A stretch of DNA of 5,945 nt from Flavipsychrobacter stenotrophus (GTDB lineage Bacteria; Bacteroidota; Bacteroidia; Chitinophagales; Chitinophagaceae). Numbering within the stretch: the stretch's first letter is position 1; the number at the start of each line of letters is the position of its first letter. Under the pieces are notes generated by a model, which searched no databases, was not told where the DNA came from, and saw only the letters and a list, made by a program, of their open reading frames with translations. A program made the position numbers and the translations under genes. The stretch is from assembly GCA_947372365.1 (NCBI GenBank), contig CANBTK010000142.1, forward strand, positions 1 to 5,945, in the 5' to 3' direction. Of this stretch, positions 1 to 5,734 are shown in pieces.

Positions 1-583
1 CCTGGCACAGGCACAGGCCGATACTGCTGTTAATAAGGCAGGGCAGCCTGCACCTATGGCCCTGGTGCCAGATACAGCAGCTAAGGGGAACGCGGGTAAT
101 GGTTTAAAAGTGCCCGCCACTGCGGTTACTGTAAAAAAGGGCCCTTTCCAGCCTAACCCTAAGCGGGCAGGGTTGTATTCTGCTATAGTGCCTGGCCTGG
201 GACAGTTCTATAACCGCCAATACTGGAAAGTGCCGGTTATATATGCAGGGCTGGCAGTAGCAGGCTATTTTATAAACGATAACCTAACCAACTACCGGGC
301 TTTCCGTAAAGCTTACATAGGCAGGATAAATAACCCTTACCCTACAGATAAGTACCTCAATATTTACTCGTCAAGCCAATTACAGCAGTTGCAAAATGAG
401 TACAGCAAATTCCTAAACCTCACAGTTTTATTTACCGGGGTGGGGTACACCTTACAAATACTGGAAGCAATGACAGGTGCCCACCTCAAAAATTTTGATG
501 TTTCCCGCGACATATCTATGCATGTGCAGCCGGTAGCTTTCCCCAAGGCTGTAGGCATGGGCCTGGTATTTAATTTTAAATAG
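1..583 (+). CDS. DUF5683 family membrane protein, 5'-truncated by the window edge
   Basis: The frame is open from the left edge (first full codon at 2), giving 193 residues in the window. The first codons read LAQAQADT, which resembles the end of a signal peptide, so the true start lies upstream and the ATG at 56 is internal. A low-complexity linker is followed by the family hallmark PGLGQFYNRQYWKVP (about nt 191-235), a hydrophobic segment (about nt 236-280), a charged loop with FRKAY, a second hydrophobic segment (about nt 415-470) and a conserved-looking HLKNFDVSRD block (nt 482-511). It ends in a hydrophobic-aromatic FNFK tail. Known of the family: it is common in Bacteroidota, often just downstream of parA-parB and before dapB and lepB; its biochemical function is unknown. 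Here the next gene is a regulator, not dapB. Inference: an envelope protein with two membrane segments. The family call is confident; the role is not known. Confidence 0.85.
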   Translation, partial: LAQAQADTAVNKAGQPAPMALVPDTAAKGNAGNGLKVPATAVTVKKGPFQPNPKRAGLYSAIVPGLGQFYNRQYWKVPVIYAGLAVAGYFINDNLTNYRAFRKAYIGRINNPYPTDKYLNIYSSSQLQQLQNEYSKFLNLTVLFTGVGYTLQILEAMTGAHLKNFDVSRDISMHVQPVAFPKAVGMGLVFNFK

Positions 584-609
584 CCATATTGCCCGCTTAC
601 ATATATTTA

Positions 610-640
610 TTGATTGCAATGCTGTTATTGCGTATGTTTA
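610..640 (+). promoter_or_regulatory. possible Bacteroidota-type promoter for the XRE regulator
   Basis: A TTG (610-612) is followed after 20 nt by TATGTTTA (633-640), which matches the phylum's -7 consensus TAnnTTTG at all but the last fixed base. The 20-nt spacing fits the usual TTG to TAnnTTTG distance. It would start transcripts near 645, giving a leader of roughly 160 nt that includes both inverted repeats listed below. The region is AT-rich, so a chance match is plausible. Confidence 0.3.
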
Positions 641-681
641 AGTGCCTGATTGATACAGGTAGTTGTTTCTGTATGTATATT

Positions 682-702
682 ATGTTAAAAAATATTTAAC
701 AT
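682..702. repeat. 8-bp inverted repeat upstream of the XRE gene, possible operator
   Basis: ATGTTAAA (682-689) and TTTAACAT (695-702) are perfect reverse complements around a 5-nt AT spacer. The repeat lies about 107 bp before the regulator start and about 100 bp after the DUF5683 stop. It has no GC-rich stem, so it is a poor terminator and a more natural protein-binding site. The assignment to the neighbouring XRE protein is inference from position only. Confidence 0.35.
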
Positions 703-790
703 TCCTCCAACCATTAAGTGTTTTGAACTGTCTTTATTAACAGCGCGCTAAAATTTTATTAAGGAAACTGTAAACATCACCTTTAACTCA

Positions 791-803
791 AACTTAAAAA
801 GTT
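791..803. repeat. AACTT-AAA-AAGTT inverted repeat just before the XRE start codon
   Basis: Two 5-bp arms (791-795 and 799-803) flank a 3-nt centre and end 5 nt before the ATG at 809, where a ribosome-binding site would be. No clear purine-rich Shine-Dalgarno is present there. The position would suit autorepression by the XRE protein, but the arms are short and AT-rich. Confidence 0.25.
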
Positions 804-808
804 ATCCA

Positions 809-1129
809 ATGAACATCGGTTTAGCTATCAAATCAATAAGGAAGAAACTCTCTATCACACAGTATGAGCTTGCTGAAAAATGTGACCTTTCCCAAACCTC
901 CCTGTCTCAGATTGAAACCGGAGTAAAGCGCCCTAGCCAAAGGACCATATCGAGAGTATGTATGGTTCTTGATATACCAGAATCTATCATCTATATAGTA
1001 GCCATGCAGGAAGTTGACGTCCCTGCCAGCAAAAAGAGCGTATATGACCTGGTTTACCCATCAATAAAAAGCCTGGCTTTACAAATGGTAAGCGCCGAGC
1101 ATATGGGGCTGATAGGTGAAGTAGCCTAA
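809..1129 (+). CDS. XRE-family helix-turn-helix regulator
   Basis: This is a 106-residue protein with a single Cro/C1-type DNA-binding domain. Residues 3-60 show the family pattern: IKSIRKKLSITQYELAEK, then the recognition-helix stretch SQTSLSQIETGVKRPS (28-43), then a helix-rich TISRVCMVLDIPES. The remaining 45 residues are short and without a recognisable ligand, peptidase or toxin-related domain. The protein is the usual size for minimal XRE regulators, which are cytoplasmic and act as dimers on palindromic operators; two inverted repeats in the 225-bp gap upstream are candidate sites. The start at 809 is the only ATG placing the first helix correctly. It stands alone between DUF5683 and prmC, closed by a probable terminator, so its targets cannot be read from operon context. 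It could also be a solitary antitoxin-like XRE protein, but no toxin gene adjoins it. Confidence 0.85.
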   Translation: MNIGLAIKSIRKKLSITQYELAEKCDLSQTSLSQIETGVKRPSQRTISRVCMVLDIPESIIYIVAMQEVDVPASKKSVYDLVYPSIKSLALQMVSAEHMGLIGEVA

Positions 1130-1175
1130 GTAAATACAAGAAATTCGCCATACACTAATTCGTTGCCAATTTATT

Positions 1176-1240
1176 AAATACCGGCTTTAACTTTATAGCC
1201 TGCCCCATACCTTCACCATATCAGGTTAAAGCCGGTATTT
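1176..1240 (+). terminator. 16-bp perfect inverted repeat, probable terminator of the XRE gene
   Basis: AAATACCGGCTTTAAC (1176-1191) is the exact reverse complement of GTTAAAGCCGGTATTT (1225-1240). The stem has a GC core (CCGGC/GCCGG), an A-rich left foot and a U-rich right foot, separated by a 33-nt loop. It begins 46 nt after the regulator's stop and ends 67 nt before prmC. The run of T after the stem is only TATTT followed by a C/T-rich stretch, so termination may be imperfect. A regulatory hairpin in a longer prmC leader is an alternative. Confidence 0.6.
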
Positions 1241-1307
1241 CCCTTTCCTTCCATCCCGCCTTTTACAGGCAATTCACTTTGTTTTTACTTACGCCTATCT
1301 TTACCGC

Positions 1308-2162
1308 ATGTATACTTATGCGCAGGCGTTTGATTTGCTGAGGAAACAACTCGTACCCTTGTATGATGAGCGTGAAAGCGCGGCTATTGCCCATGAGGTG
1401 GTATCGCATATAACATCGCTGAGCAAAGTACAGCGGCTGGTTGAAAAAAACAGCTTGTTTACAGCACCGCAGCAATTGCAATTTGAATCATGCGCCGAAC
1501 AGCTTGTAAAGGGTGTGCCCGTACAGTATGTAACAGGCACCGCCTGGTTTATGGGCAAGGAATTTGCCGTAAACAATAATGTGCTGATACCCCGCCCCGA
1601 AACCGAAGAACTGGTGCAATGGGTAATCAATGAGCAACGCAATAAAACTACCAATATTATAGACATAGGCACTGGTAGCGGGTGCATACCCGTATCGCTG
1701 AAGCTGGCCTTGCCTGGCGCGGATGTAACCGCCTGCGACATAAGCGAAGGTGCGCTGGCTGTAGCGCGGCAAAATGCTGCACGGCTTACTGCCGATGTCG
1801 CCTTTCTGCAACTTGACTTCCTGGAGGCTGGCCAGCAAAATAAACTGGGCATGTTTGGCGTTATCGTGTCAAACCCTCCCTACATACCATTTTCAGAAAA
1901 AGAAAGGCTGCACACCAATGTAAGGGACAACGAGCCGGGCATAGCCTTGTTTGTGCCCAATGAAGATGCTTTAGTATTTTACAGGGCGATAGCGCAGTTT
2001 GGCAAAAGCCATTTAACGCAGGATGGTAAAATATACTGTGAGTTGGATGCGGAACATGCTGAGGCTTGCAAGGCATTGTTTGAGGCCGAAGGGTATTGGG
2101 ATGTAACACTAAGGAAAGATATGTTTGATAACTGGAGGTTTTTGAGCGCACAGGTAGGATAA
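1308..2162 (+). CDS. prmC: peptide chain release factor N5-glutamine methyltransferase PrmC
   Basis: PrmC transfers a methyl group from S-adenosylmethionine to the glutamine of the GGQ motif in release factors RF1 and RF2, which speeds peptide release at stop codons; it acts in the cytoplasm. The 284 residues are close to E. coli PrmC (277). An all-helical N-terminal domain (about 1-75) is followed by the PRPETE block (95-100), the SAM-binding loop IDIGTGSGCI (118-127), the acidic residue after strand 2 (D144 in TACDIS), and the catalytic NPPY (189-192) that grips the glutamine amide. NEPG (208-211) and a C-terminal methyltransferase strand pair complete the fold. All key residues are present. 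The ATG at 1308 gives a normal family N-terminus, although no clear Shine-Dalgarno precedes it; TCACTTTG at 1274-1281 is a weak -7-like match. The following gene is 70 bp downstream on the same strand and may be co-transcribed. Confidence 0.95.
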   Translation: MYTYAQAFDLLRKQLVPLYDERESAAIAHEVVSHITSLSKVQRLVEKNSLFTAPQQLQFESCAEQLVKGVPVQYVTGTAWFMGKEFAVNNNVLIPRPETEELVQWVINEQRNKTTNIIDIGTGSGCIPVSLKLALPGADVTACDISEGALAVARQNAARLTADVAFLQLDFLEAGQQNKLGMFGVIVSNPPYIPFSEKERLHTNVRDNEPGIALFVPNEDALVFYRAIAQFGKSHLTQDGKIYCELDAEHAEACKALFEAEGYWDVTLRKDMFDNWRFLSAQVG

Positions 2163-2232
2163 TGTATAGGTGTGGGATACCTAAGAAGCACAAAAGTTGC
2201 CAAACCTAAACTAACAACAGAACAGGAAATAA

Positions 2233-3570
2233 ATGATAAAACCATTCAGTAAACAAGGCAAAACATTCATCGGCATAATAGTGCTGGTGCATGTGGTGTT
2301 TTTTTTGCTGGCCTACAGGTACACACGTATTTACATGGGCGATTCCTACGAGTACATTTATGAAGCGCTGAACATAAAGGACAGCTTCTTTTTTTACAGT
2401 GGTAACCCCATACTACCCATAGAGCCAGAGTATATGACCCAGCGGCAACCGGGTTACCCGCTTTTCCTGTTATCAGTGTACCTGTTTACTATTAATAATT
2501 GGGTGGTACTGGTGCTACAGAATGTGCTTTCTGTTTTCAATATTTATTACGCCAGGAAAATGCTGCTGCGCCTAGGCTTTGATGAAAAGTACGATTGGGT
2601 GCTACTGCTATTTATTGTGGCGTTCCCTTCCCAATTCATTAATGCCAATACCATAGCGCCCGATATTTTATTGCAAACCTGTACTGTGCTATACTTTGGG
2701 AGTTTCATAAAATTATGGCAAAACAGGGAATTGAAACCTGCTGTAAGCATGAGCCTGTGGCTGGTGACAGGGCTTATGGTAAAGCCTGTTTTGTACCCCT
2801 TTGCAATAGTACACCTGGTATTTGTGCCGGCGCTGTTTGTGTACTGGAAAATGAAGTTGCAACGGGTAGTGGTAATAGCCATGGTGCCGTTGTGTGCCGT
2901 GTTGCTGTACAATTATTCCAACTACGCCCGGACAGGGAAATTTCATTTTTCAAGCAACCAGGCGTTCAATGCTATTTATTATTATTACCCATTTGTAAGC
3001 GCTACGCAAGGCATGGATAGCGCCAATAATTTTTTGCGCAATGAACGGGCTAATATCCATGCAATACCGGCATATAACGAGCGCTACGACTATGCCAATG
3101 AGCGTGGGGTAGCAATGCTTAAAGGCAATATAGCACCCTACATGATGTTCCACCTTAAAAACAGCGCGCGCATTTTTGTGGACCCGGGCAAGGCTGAAAT
3201 GGATTTGTTTACTGGCAGGCTTACCTACGGCAAGCTGTACAGCAAAAAGGCGGAGGGCTTTTTCGCCACATGGAAAAGCAAAGGTTTTTCGGGCATGAGG
3301 GGTTACCTGCATAGTAATCCTTCCATGCCGTTTGTACTGCTGGTGTTGTTGTTCAATTGTTTGAGGGCGGTAGGTTTATTGTTGTTTTTCTTGAACAGGA
3401 ATACCAATGGCATAGTGCGGCTGTTTACTTTTATGCTGGTAGGTTACTTTGCAGTAGCGGCAGGGCCTATTGCCAATACAAGGTATTTTATTCCGGTATC
3501 GCTTATTGCTATCGGGTGCGCTTCCCTGGGGTACATGGGCTATTTTAAAACAAGGAGGGTAACGGGCTAA
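2233..3570 (+). CDS. polytopic GT-C-type glycosyltransferase-like membrane protein
   Basis: The 445-residue protein has about nine or ten hydrophobic segments, including roughly 11-28, 75-98, 122-140, 143-160, 172-204, 211-227, 365-387, 396-412 and 418-436. The first external loop carries GDSYEY (36-41), with acidic D37 placed where GT-C enzymes (ArnT, PMT and relatives) have their metal- or acceptor-binding acid. RQPGYPLF (71-78) matches the R-x-PGYP-type block before a membrane helix in many ArnT/PMT-like proteins. A large mostly polar region (about 228-362) precedes the final helices, and NTRYFIP (415-421) is another feature seen in this class. Known of the class: transfer of sugars from polyprenyl-phosphate carriers on the outer face of the inner membrane. 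Donor and acceptor cannot be read here. AGGA (2224-2227) sits 5 nt before the ATG. It abuts the next gene, a second protein of the same type, suggesting a shared glycan pathway. A non-enzymatic or other polytopic role is not excluded. Confidence 0.7.
   Translation: MIKPFSKQGKTFIGIIVLVHVVFFLLAYRYTRIYMGDSYEYIYEALNIKDSFFFYSGNPILPIEPEYMTQRQPGYPLFLLSVYLFTINNWVVLVLQNVLSVFNIYYARKMLLRLGFDEKYDWVLLLFIVAFPSQFINANTIAPDILLQTCTVLYFGSFIKLWQNRELKPAVSMSLWLVTGLMVKPVLYPFAIVHLVFVPALFVYWKMKLQRVVVIAMVPLCAVLLYNYSNYARTGKFHFSSNQAFNAIYYYYPFVSATQGMDSANNFLRNERANIHAIPAYNERYDYANERGVAMLKGNIAPYMMFHLKNSARIFVDPGKAEMDLFTGRLTYGKLYSKKAEGFFATWKSKGFSGMRGYLHSNPSMPFVLLVLLFNCLRAVGLLLFFLNRNTNGIVRLFTFMLVGYFAVAAGPIANTRYFIPVSLIAIGCASLGYMGYFKTRRVTG
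3552..3559 (+). promoter_or_regulatory. strong Shine-Dalgarno inside the end of the upstream gene
   Basis: AAGGAGGG lies within the last codons of the preceding membrane-protein gene, and its AGGAGG core (3553-3558) is 12 nt from the ATG at 3571. That spacing is longer than ideal, but the sequence is much stronger than at the other starts in this window, where purine-rich sites are weak or missing. It supports the start at 3571 and re-initiation after the TAA at 3568-3570. Confidence 0.55.
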
Positions 3571-5130
3571 ATGAATACAGTAAATAAATACATGCCCTTC
3601 ATTGCATCAGCCCTGCTGATGTATGTTGTGCTGTTCCTTATCTATCCTCACTACCAGTACTATGTAGACCCTGATGGAACATCTTACCTCACCATTTCGC
3701 AACGCTATGCTGATGGCGATTATGCAAAAGCCATTAATGGCTACTGGAGCCCCTGGAGCTGCTGGCTAACCGCTATGCTTATAAAATGCGGCATGAGGGC
3801 CATACCCGCGTCGGTGGTTATTAATACCATTGGGGCAACGGGTTTCCTGTATATTTCCCAATCGTTTTTTTTACGGTTCAACATTGAAAAATTATTGCAG
3901 TGGCTGCTGAATGCAGGCCTGGTTATTTTTTTGTGTTACGCCATATTTGCACAGTCGTTTGATGATTTATGGGAGTGTTTTTTCCTGCTGTCAACACTCA
4001 GGTTAATGCTGGCCGAAGGTTTTGAAACAAAGCCATTTTTGTGGGTTGTTACGGGGGTAATAGGCGCACTCGCTTATTTTGCCAAAGCCTATTCTTTCCC
4101 GTTTTTTATCCTCAATACGTTGGTGTGTGTTTACTTTATCGCCAGCAAGGATAAGGGGCTATGGCTGAAAATTTGTGCCACTTCAATCATAACAATGATG
4201 GCCTTAAGCTCCCCCTGGATAGTTGCTTTACATCATAAGTATGGCATCTGGACAACATCCACGGCCGGCACTCTGAATATGTCGTGGTACCTGGTAGGGC
4301 ATCCGCACTGGAAGGAAGGCATCAATCTACTACTGCCACCAGCATATCCAGATAGCCCCAACTACTGGGAAGACCCGTGGTTTGCCAATGGCGATACACC
4401 GCATTTCTGGAGTTCGTGGCATTTGTTTGGGTTACAGTTTTTGCGCATTGGCTTAAACATGTGGAAGCTGCTGAGGAGCTCTTTAGAACTTTCAGTTTTC
4501 TTTCCCGTTATTGGTATTTTGGCGCTGTTCTCCTTGCGCTATAAAAAGTGGCAGGCTGTTTTTAGTGGCGATATAAAAATTGTGGTGTACTCCTTTTTGC
4601 TGTTCCCCCTGGGTTATGTACTCATCAATTTTGAATCGAGGTATTTGTGGTATATGCTGCCGCTGGGGTTGGTGATGGGAGGAGTTTTTTTGCAGCAAAT
4701 GGAGATGCCATTTAAGAAATTAGTTATGGTTTTATTGGCCGGGTCGTTGGTGGTGTTTCCTGTTTGGGGATTGATTAAAATGTATGATGTGGGTAACGAT
4801 GAATTTAAGCTGGCACAAGAGTTGAAACAAATTGGCGTTCAGGGCAAATTTTCCAGCAATGCCGCGGCTGGGTGGGATTCTCAGCAGATGGAGCGGATAG
4901 CCTATTTCACTGGTATGCATTACTATACAATACCAATGCGGGAACGAGGTTGGAATTATTTGGAGGAGTTGAGGAAATATAAAGTTGACTATTTTTTTGA
5001 GATAGATTACAGGCCACCTTGCACTATAATCTACCATGACGAGAACGATCACTCATTCCCGAGTATCTACGTTTCGCAGGGAAATGGAACGAAAATCCAA
5101 GTATGGAAGATATATTCGTTAAATAAATAA
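3571..5130 (+). CDS. second GT-C-type glycosyltransferase-like membrane protein
   Basis: The 519-residue protein starts on the base after the previous stop (TAAATG), the signature of tight translational coupling. A first hydrophobic segment (8-25) leads to an external loop with DPDGTSYL (33-40), and then NGYWSPWSCWL (56-66). This D-x-DG-x-SY plus NGYW-P pairing is the pattern I associate with Bacteroidota GT-C membrane glycosyltransferases. Further hydrophobic stretches lie at about 77-97, 110-128, 155-190, 200-221, 305-321, 337-353, 359-375 and 383-403, with a polar loop (about 224-300) rich in Trp and Pro. FESRYLWYMLP (354-364) resembles the R-Y-P block near the last helices of ArnT-like enzymes. 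Residues 405-519 form a soluble C-terminal domain, probably periplasmic. Inference: sugar transfer from a lipid carrier to a surface glycan or protein, together with its neighbour. The exact substrate is unknown. Base composition becomes more AT-rich in the last 150 bp. Confidence 0.7.
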   Translation: MNTVNKYMPFIASALLMYVVLFLIYPHYQYYVDPDGTSYLTISQRYADGDYAKAINGYWSPWSCWLTAMLIKCGMRAIPASVVINTIGATGFLYISQSFFLRFNIEKLLQWLLNAGLVIFLCYAIFAQSFDDLWECFFLLSTLRLMLAEGFETKPFLWVVTGVIGALAYFAKAYSFPFFILNTLVCVYFIASKDKGLWLKICATSIITMMALSSPWIVALHHKYGIWTTSTAGTLNMSWYLVGHPHWKEGINLLLPPAYPDSPNYWEDPWFANGDTPHFWSSWHLFGLQFLRIGLNMWKLLRSSLELSVFFPVIGILALFSLRYKKWQAVFSGDIKIVVYSFLLFPLGYVLINFESRYLWYMLPLGLVMGGVFLQQMEMPFKKLVMVLLAGSLVVFPVWGLIKMYDVGNDEFKLAQELKQIGVQGKFSSNAAAGWDSQQMERIAYFTGMHYYTIPMRERGWNYLEELRKYKVDYFFEIDYRPPCTIIYHDENDHSFPSIYVSQGNGTKIQVWKIYSLNK

Positions 5131-5191
5131 TTATTTGCGCAGCATCAATGTTCCTTTTGATCTTTTCGACTTTACTTTCATTTGGGCAGTG

Positions 5192-5449
5192 CTAATAATG
5201 ATCCCGGCATTTTATTATTTCAATATTTTCGCTTGATACCCTGTAGATAAGCCTGTGCGTTTGTGTAATTCTTCGACTCCAATAACCCGAAAAATCACCC
5301 TTTAGAGGTTCAGGTTTGCCAAGCCCCCTGAAAGGATCATTTTGGATATCCCTCAGTAACAAAATGATTTTTTGCACTATTTCGAAATCTTCATTTATCC
5401 ATTCATTATACTCTTTGAAGGCACCTGGGGTGAAAGTTATTTTTCTCAT
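5192..5449 (-). CDS. yoeB: YoeB/Txe-family ribosome-dependent mRNA interferase toxin
   Basis: The 85-residue protein aligns end to end by eye with E. coli YoeB (84 residues). The match runs through the family-specific block GKPEPLKGDFSGYWSRRIT (44-62), then HRLIYRV (65-71) and the terminal CRDHY (81-85). The E. coli catalytic residues Glu46, Arg65 and His83 have counterparts at E47, R66 and H84, and the C-terminal Tyr is kept, so the toxin appears intact. Known of the family: it binds the ribosomal A site and cleaves mRNA there, halting translation until the antitoxin wraps it. Its ATG overlaps the antitoxin's TGA by 4 bp (ATGA at 5446-5449), giving coupled translation with antitoxin first. 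It is convergent with the glycosyltransferase-like gene across 61 bp. Codons and base content are more AT-rich than in prmC, which fits acquisition by transfer. Confidence 0.93.
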   Translation of the reverse strand: MRKITFTPGAFKEYNEWINEDFEIVQKIILLLRDIQNDPFRGLGKPEPLKGDFSGYWSRRITQTHRLIYRVSSENIEIIKCRDHY

Positions 5450-5679
5450 GCTCTTTTACGTAAAGAATATGCCTCTAGTTCCTCCATTGTGAAGGTAGTA
5501 AGATTATTACCCAGCTCAAGGTCGTGTTTTGATTGTTTCAGGGAATCGTAGTATGCATTTTGTCTGTCATCAAAAGTTAATGTCAGTTCCACATCCTCTT
5601 TACCCTGAAACAACGCTTTTAAATGCTCTACAAATCCAGCATTTAATTCAGACAGCTTAATTTTAATTATGGCATCCAT
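5446..5679 (-). CDS. putative antitoxin of the YoeB module, family not recognised
   Basis: The 77-residue acidic/basic mixed protein begins MDAIIKIKLSEL and ends TMEELEAYSLRKRA. I infer antitoxin function from position: it lies directly upstream of yoeB, overlaps it by 4 bp and is the right size. It does not show the YefM/Phd N-terminal pattern (a short strand followed by a S-x-A-R-x-x-L-type helix), so it is not a typical YefM. The N-terminal strand-like IIKIKL and the VELTLTF segment (30-36), a helix around 38-55 and a C-terminal MEELEAY helix suggest a small DNA-binding or dimerising part followed by a toxin-wrapping tail. The frame stays open far upstream on the minus strand, but the start at 5679 is preferred because AAAGG lies 6 nt before it, and because the longer frame would run antisense through the HigA-like gene. 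The pair is probably autoregulated through the palindromes just upstream. Confidence 0.75.
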   Translation of the reverse strand: MDAIIKIKLSELNAGFVEHLKALFQGKEDVELTLTFDDRQNAYYDSLKQSKHDLELGNNLTTFTMEELEAYSLRKRA

Positions 5680-5685
5680 AAAAAA

Positions 5686-5690
5686 CCTTT
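5686..5690 (-). promoter_or_regulatory. ribosome-binding site that fixes the antitoxin start
   Basis: On the minus strand AAAGG is followed by six T residues and then the ATG at 5679. It is the only good Shine-Dalgarno in the long open frame and decides the 77-residue reading of the antitoxin. It partly overlaps the TGTACA palindrome, so a bound repressor would cover both transcription and translation signals. Confidence 0.55.
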
Positions 5691-5709
5691 GTACAAAAAT
5701 AGCACTATT
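5688..5709. promoter_or_regulatory. probable toxin-antitoxin operator: two adjacent inverted repeats
   Basis: TTTGTACAAA (5688-5697) is a perfect 10-bp palindrome with a TGTACA core. Directly beside it, AATAG-CA-CTATT (5698-5709) is a second inverted repeat with 5-bp arms. Their centres are 11 bp apart, about one helical turn, so bound dimers would lie on the same DNA face. Known: the E. coli yefM-yoeB operator is built from neighbouring long and short palindromes with TGTACA cores. Inference: this is the autoregulatory site of the YoeB module; because it sits in a 55-bp divergent gap it could also control the HigA-like gene. Confidence 0.6.
5694..5701 (-). promoter_or_regulatory. -7 element candidate for the antitoxin-toxin operon
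   Basis: On the minus strand TATTTTTG matches the Bacteroidota -7 consensus TAnnTTTG at every fixed base. It overlaps both inverted repeats of the putative operator, as expected for a repressed promoter. The weakness is the partner: the nearest upstream TTG is 26 nt away instead of about 20, and the implied start would leave a leader of less than 10 nt. Confidence 0.35.
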
Positions 5710-5734
5710 ATTGCAAATAGATAATTTCAACCCA

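Noticed and set aside
619..699. Twenty-six-codon plus-strand frame in the gap before the XRE gene
   Set aside because: It is short, Cys- and Leu-rich, lacks a ribosome-binding site and overlaps the promoter candidate and an inverted repeat; probably chance.
1316..1852. Long minus-strand frame inside prmC (178 codons), and similar ones at 1488-1838 and 1861-2193
   Set aside because: They are antisense shadows of prmC, whose catalytic motifs are complete; their translations show no recognisable domain.
2167..2183. TAGGT/ACCTA hairpin after prmC as a terminator
   Set aside because: The stem is only 5 bp with a 7-nt loop and no T tract follows, so it is not convincing; prmC and the next gene may be co-transcribed.
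5706..5713. TATTATTG as a -7 element for the HigA-like gene
   Set aside because: It differs from TAnnTTTG at a conserved base and the nearest upstream TTG is only 14 nt away, so the spacing is wrong.
5669..5734. In-frame upstream ATG at 5669 for the HigA-like gene
   Set aside because: It would add 22 residues without family resemblance and overlap the start of the divergent antitoxin; HigA proteins normally begin only a few residues before HPGE.
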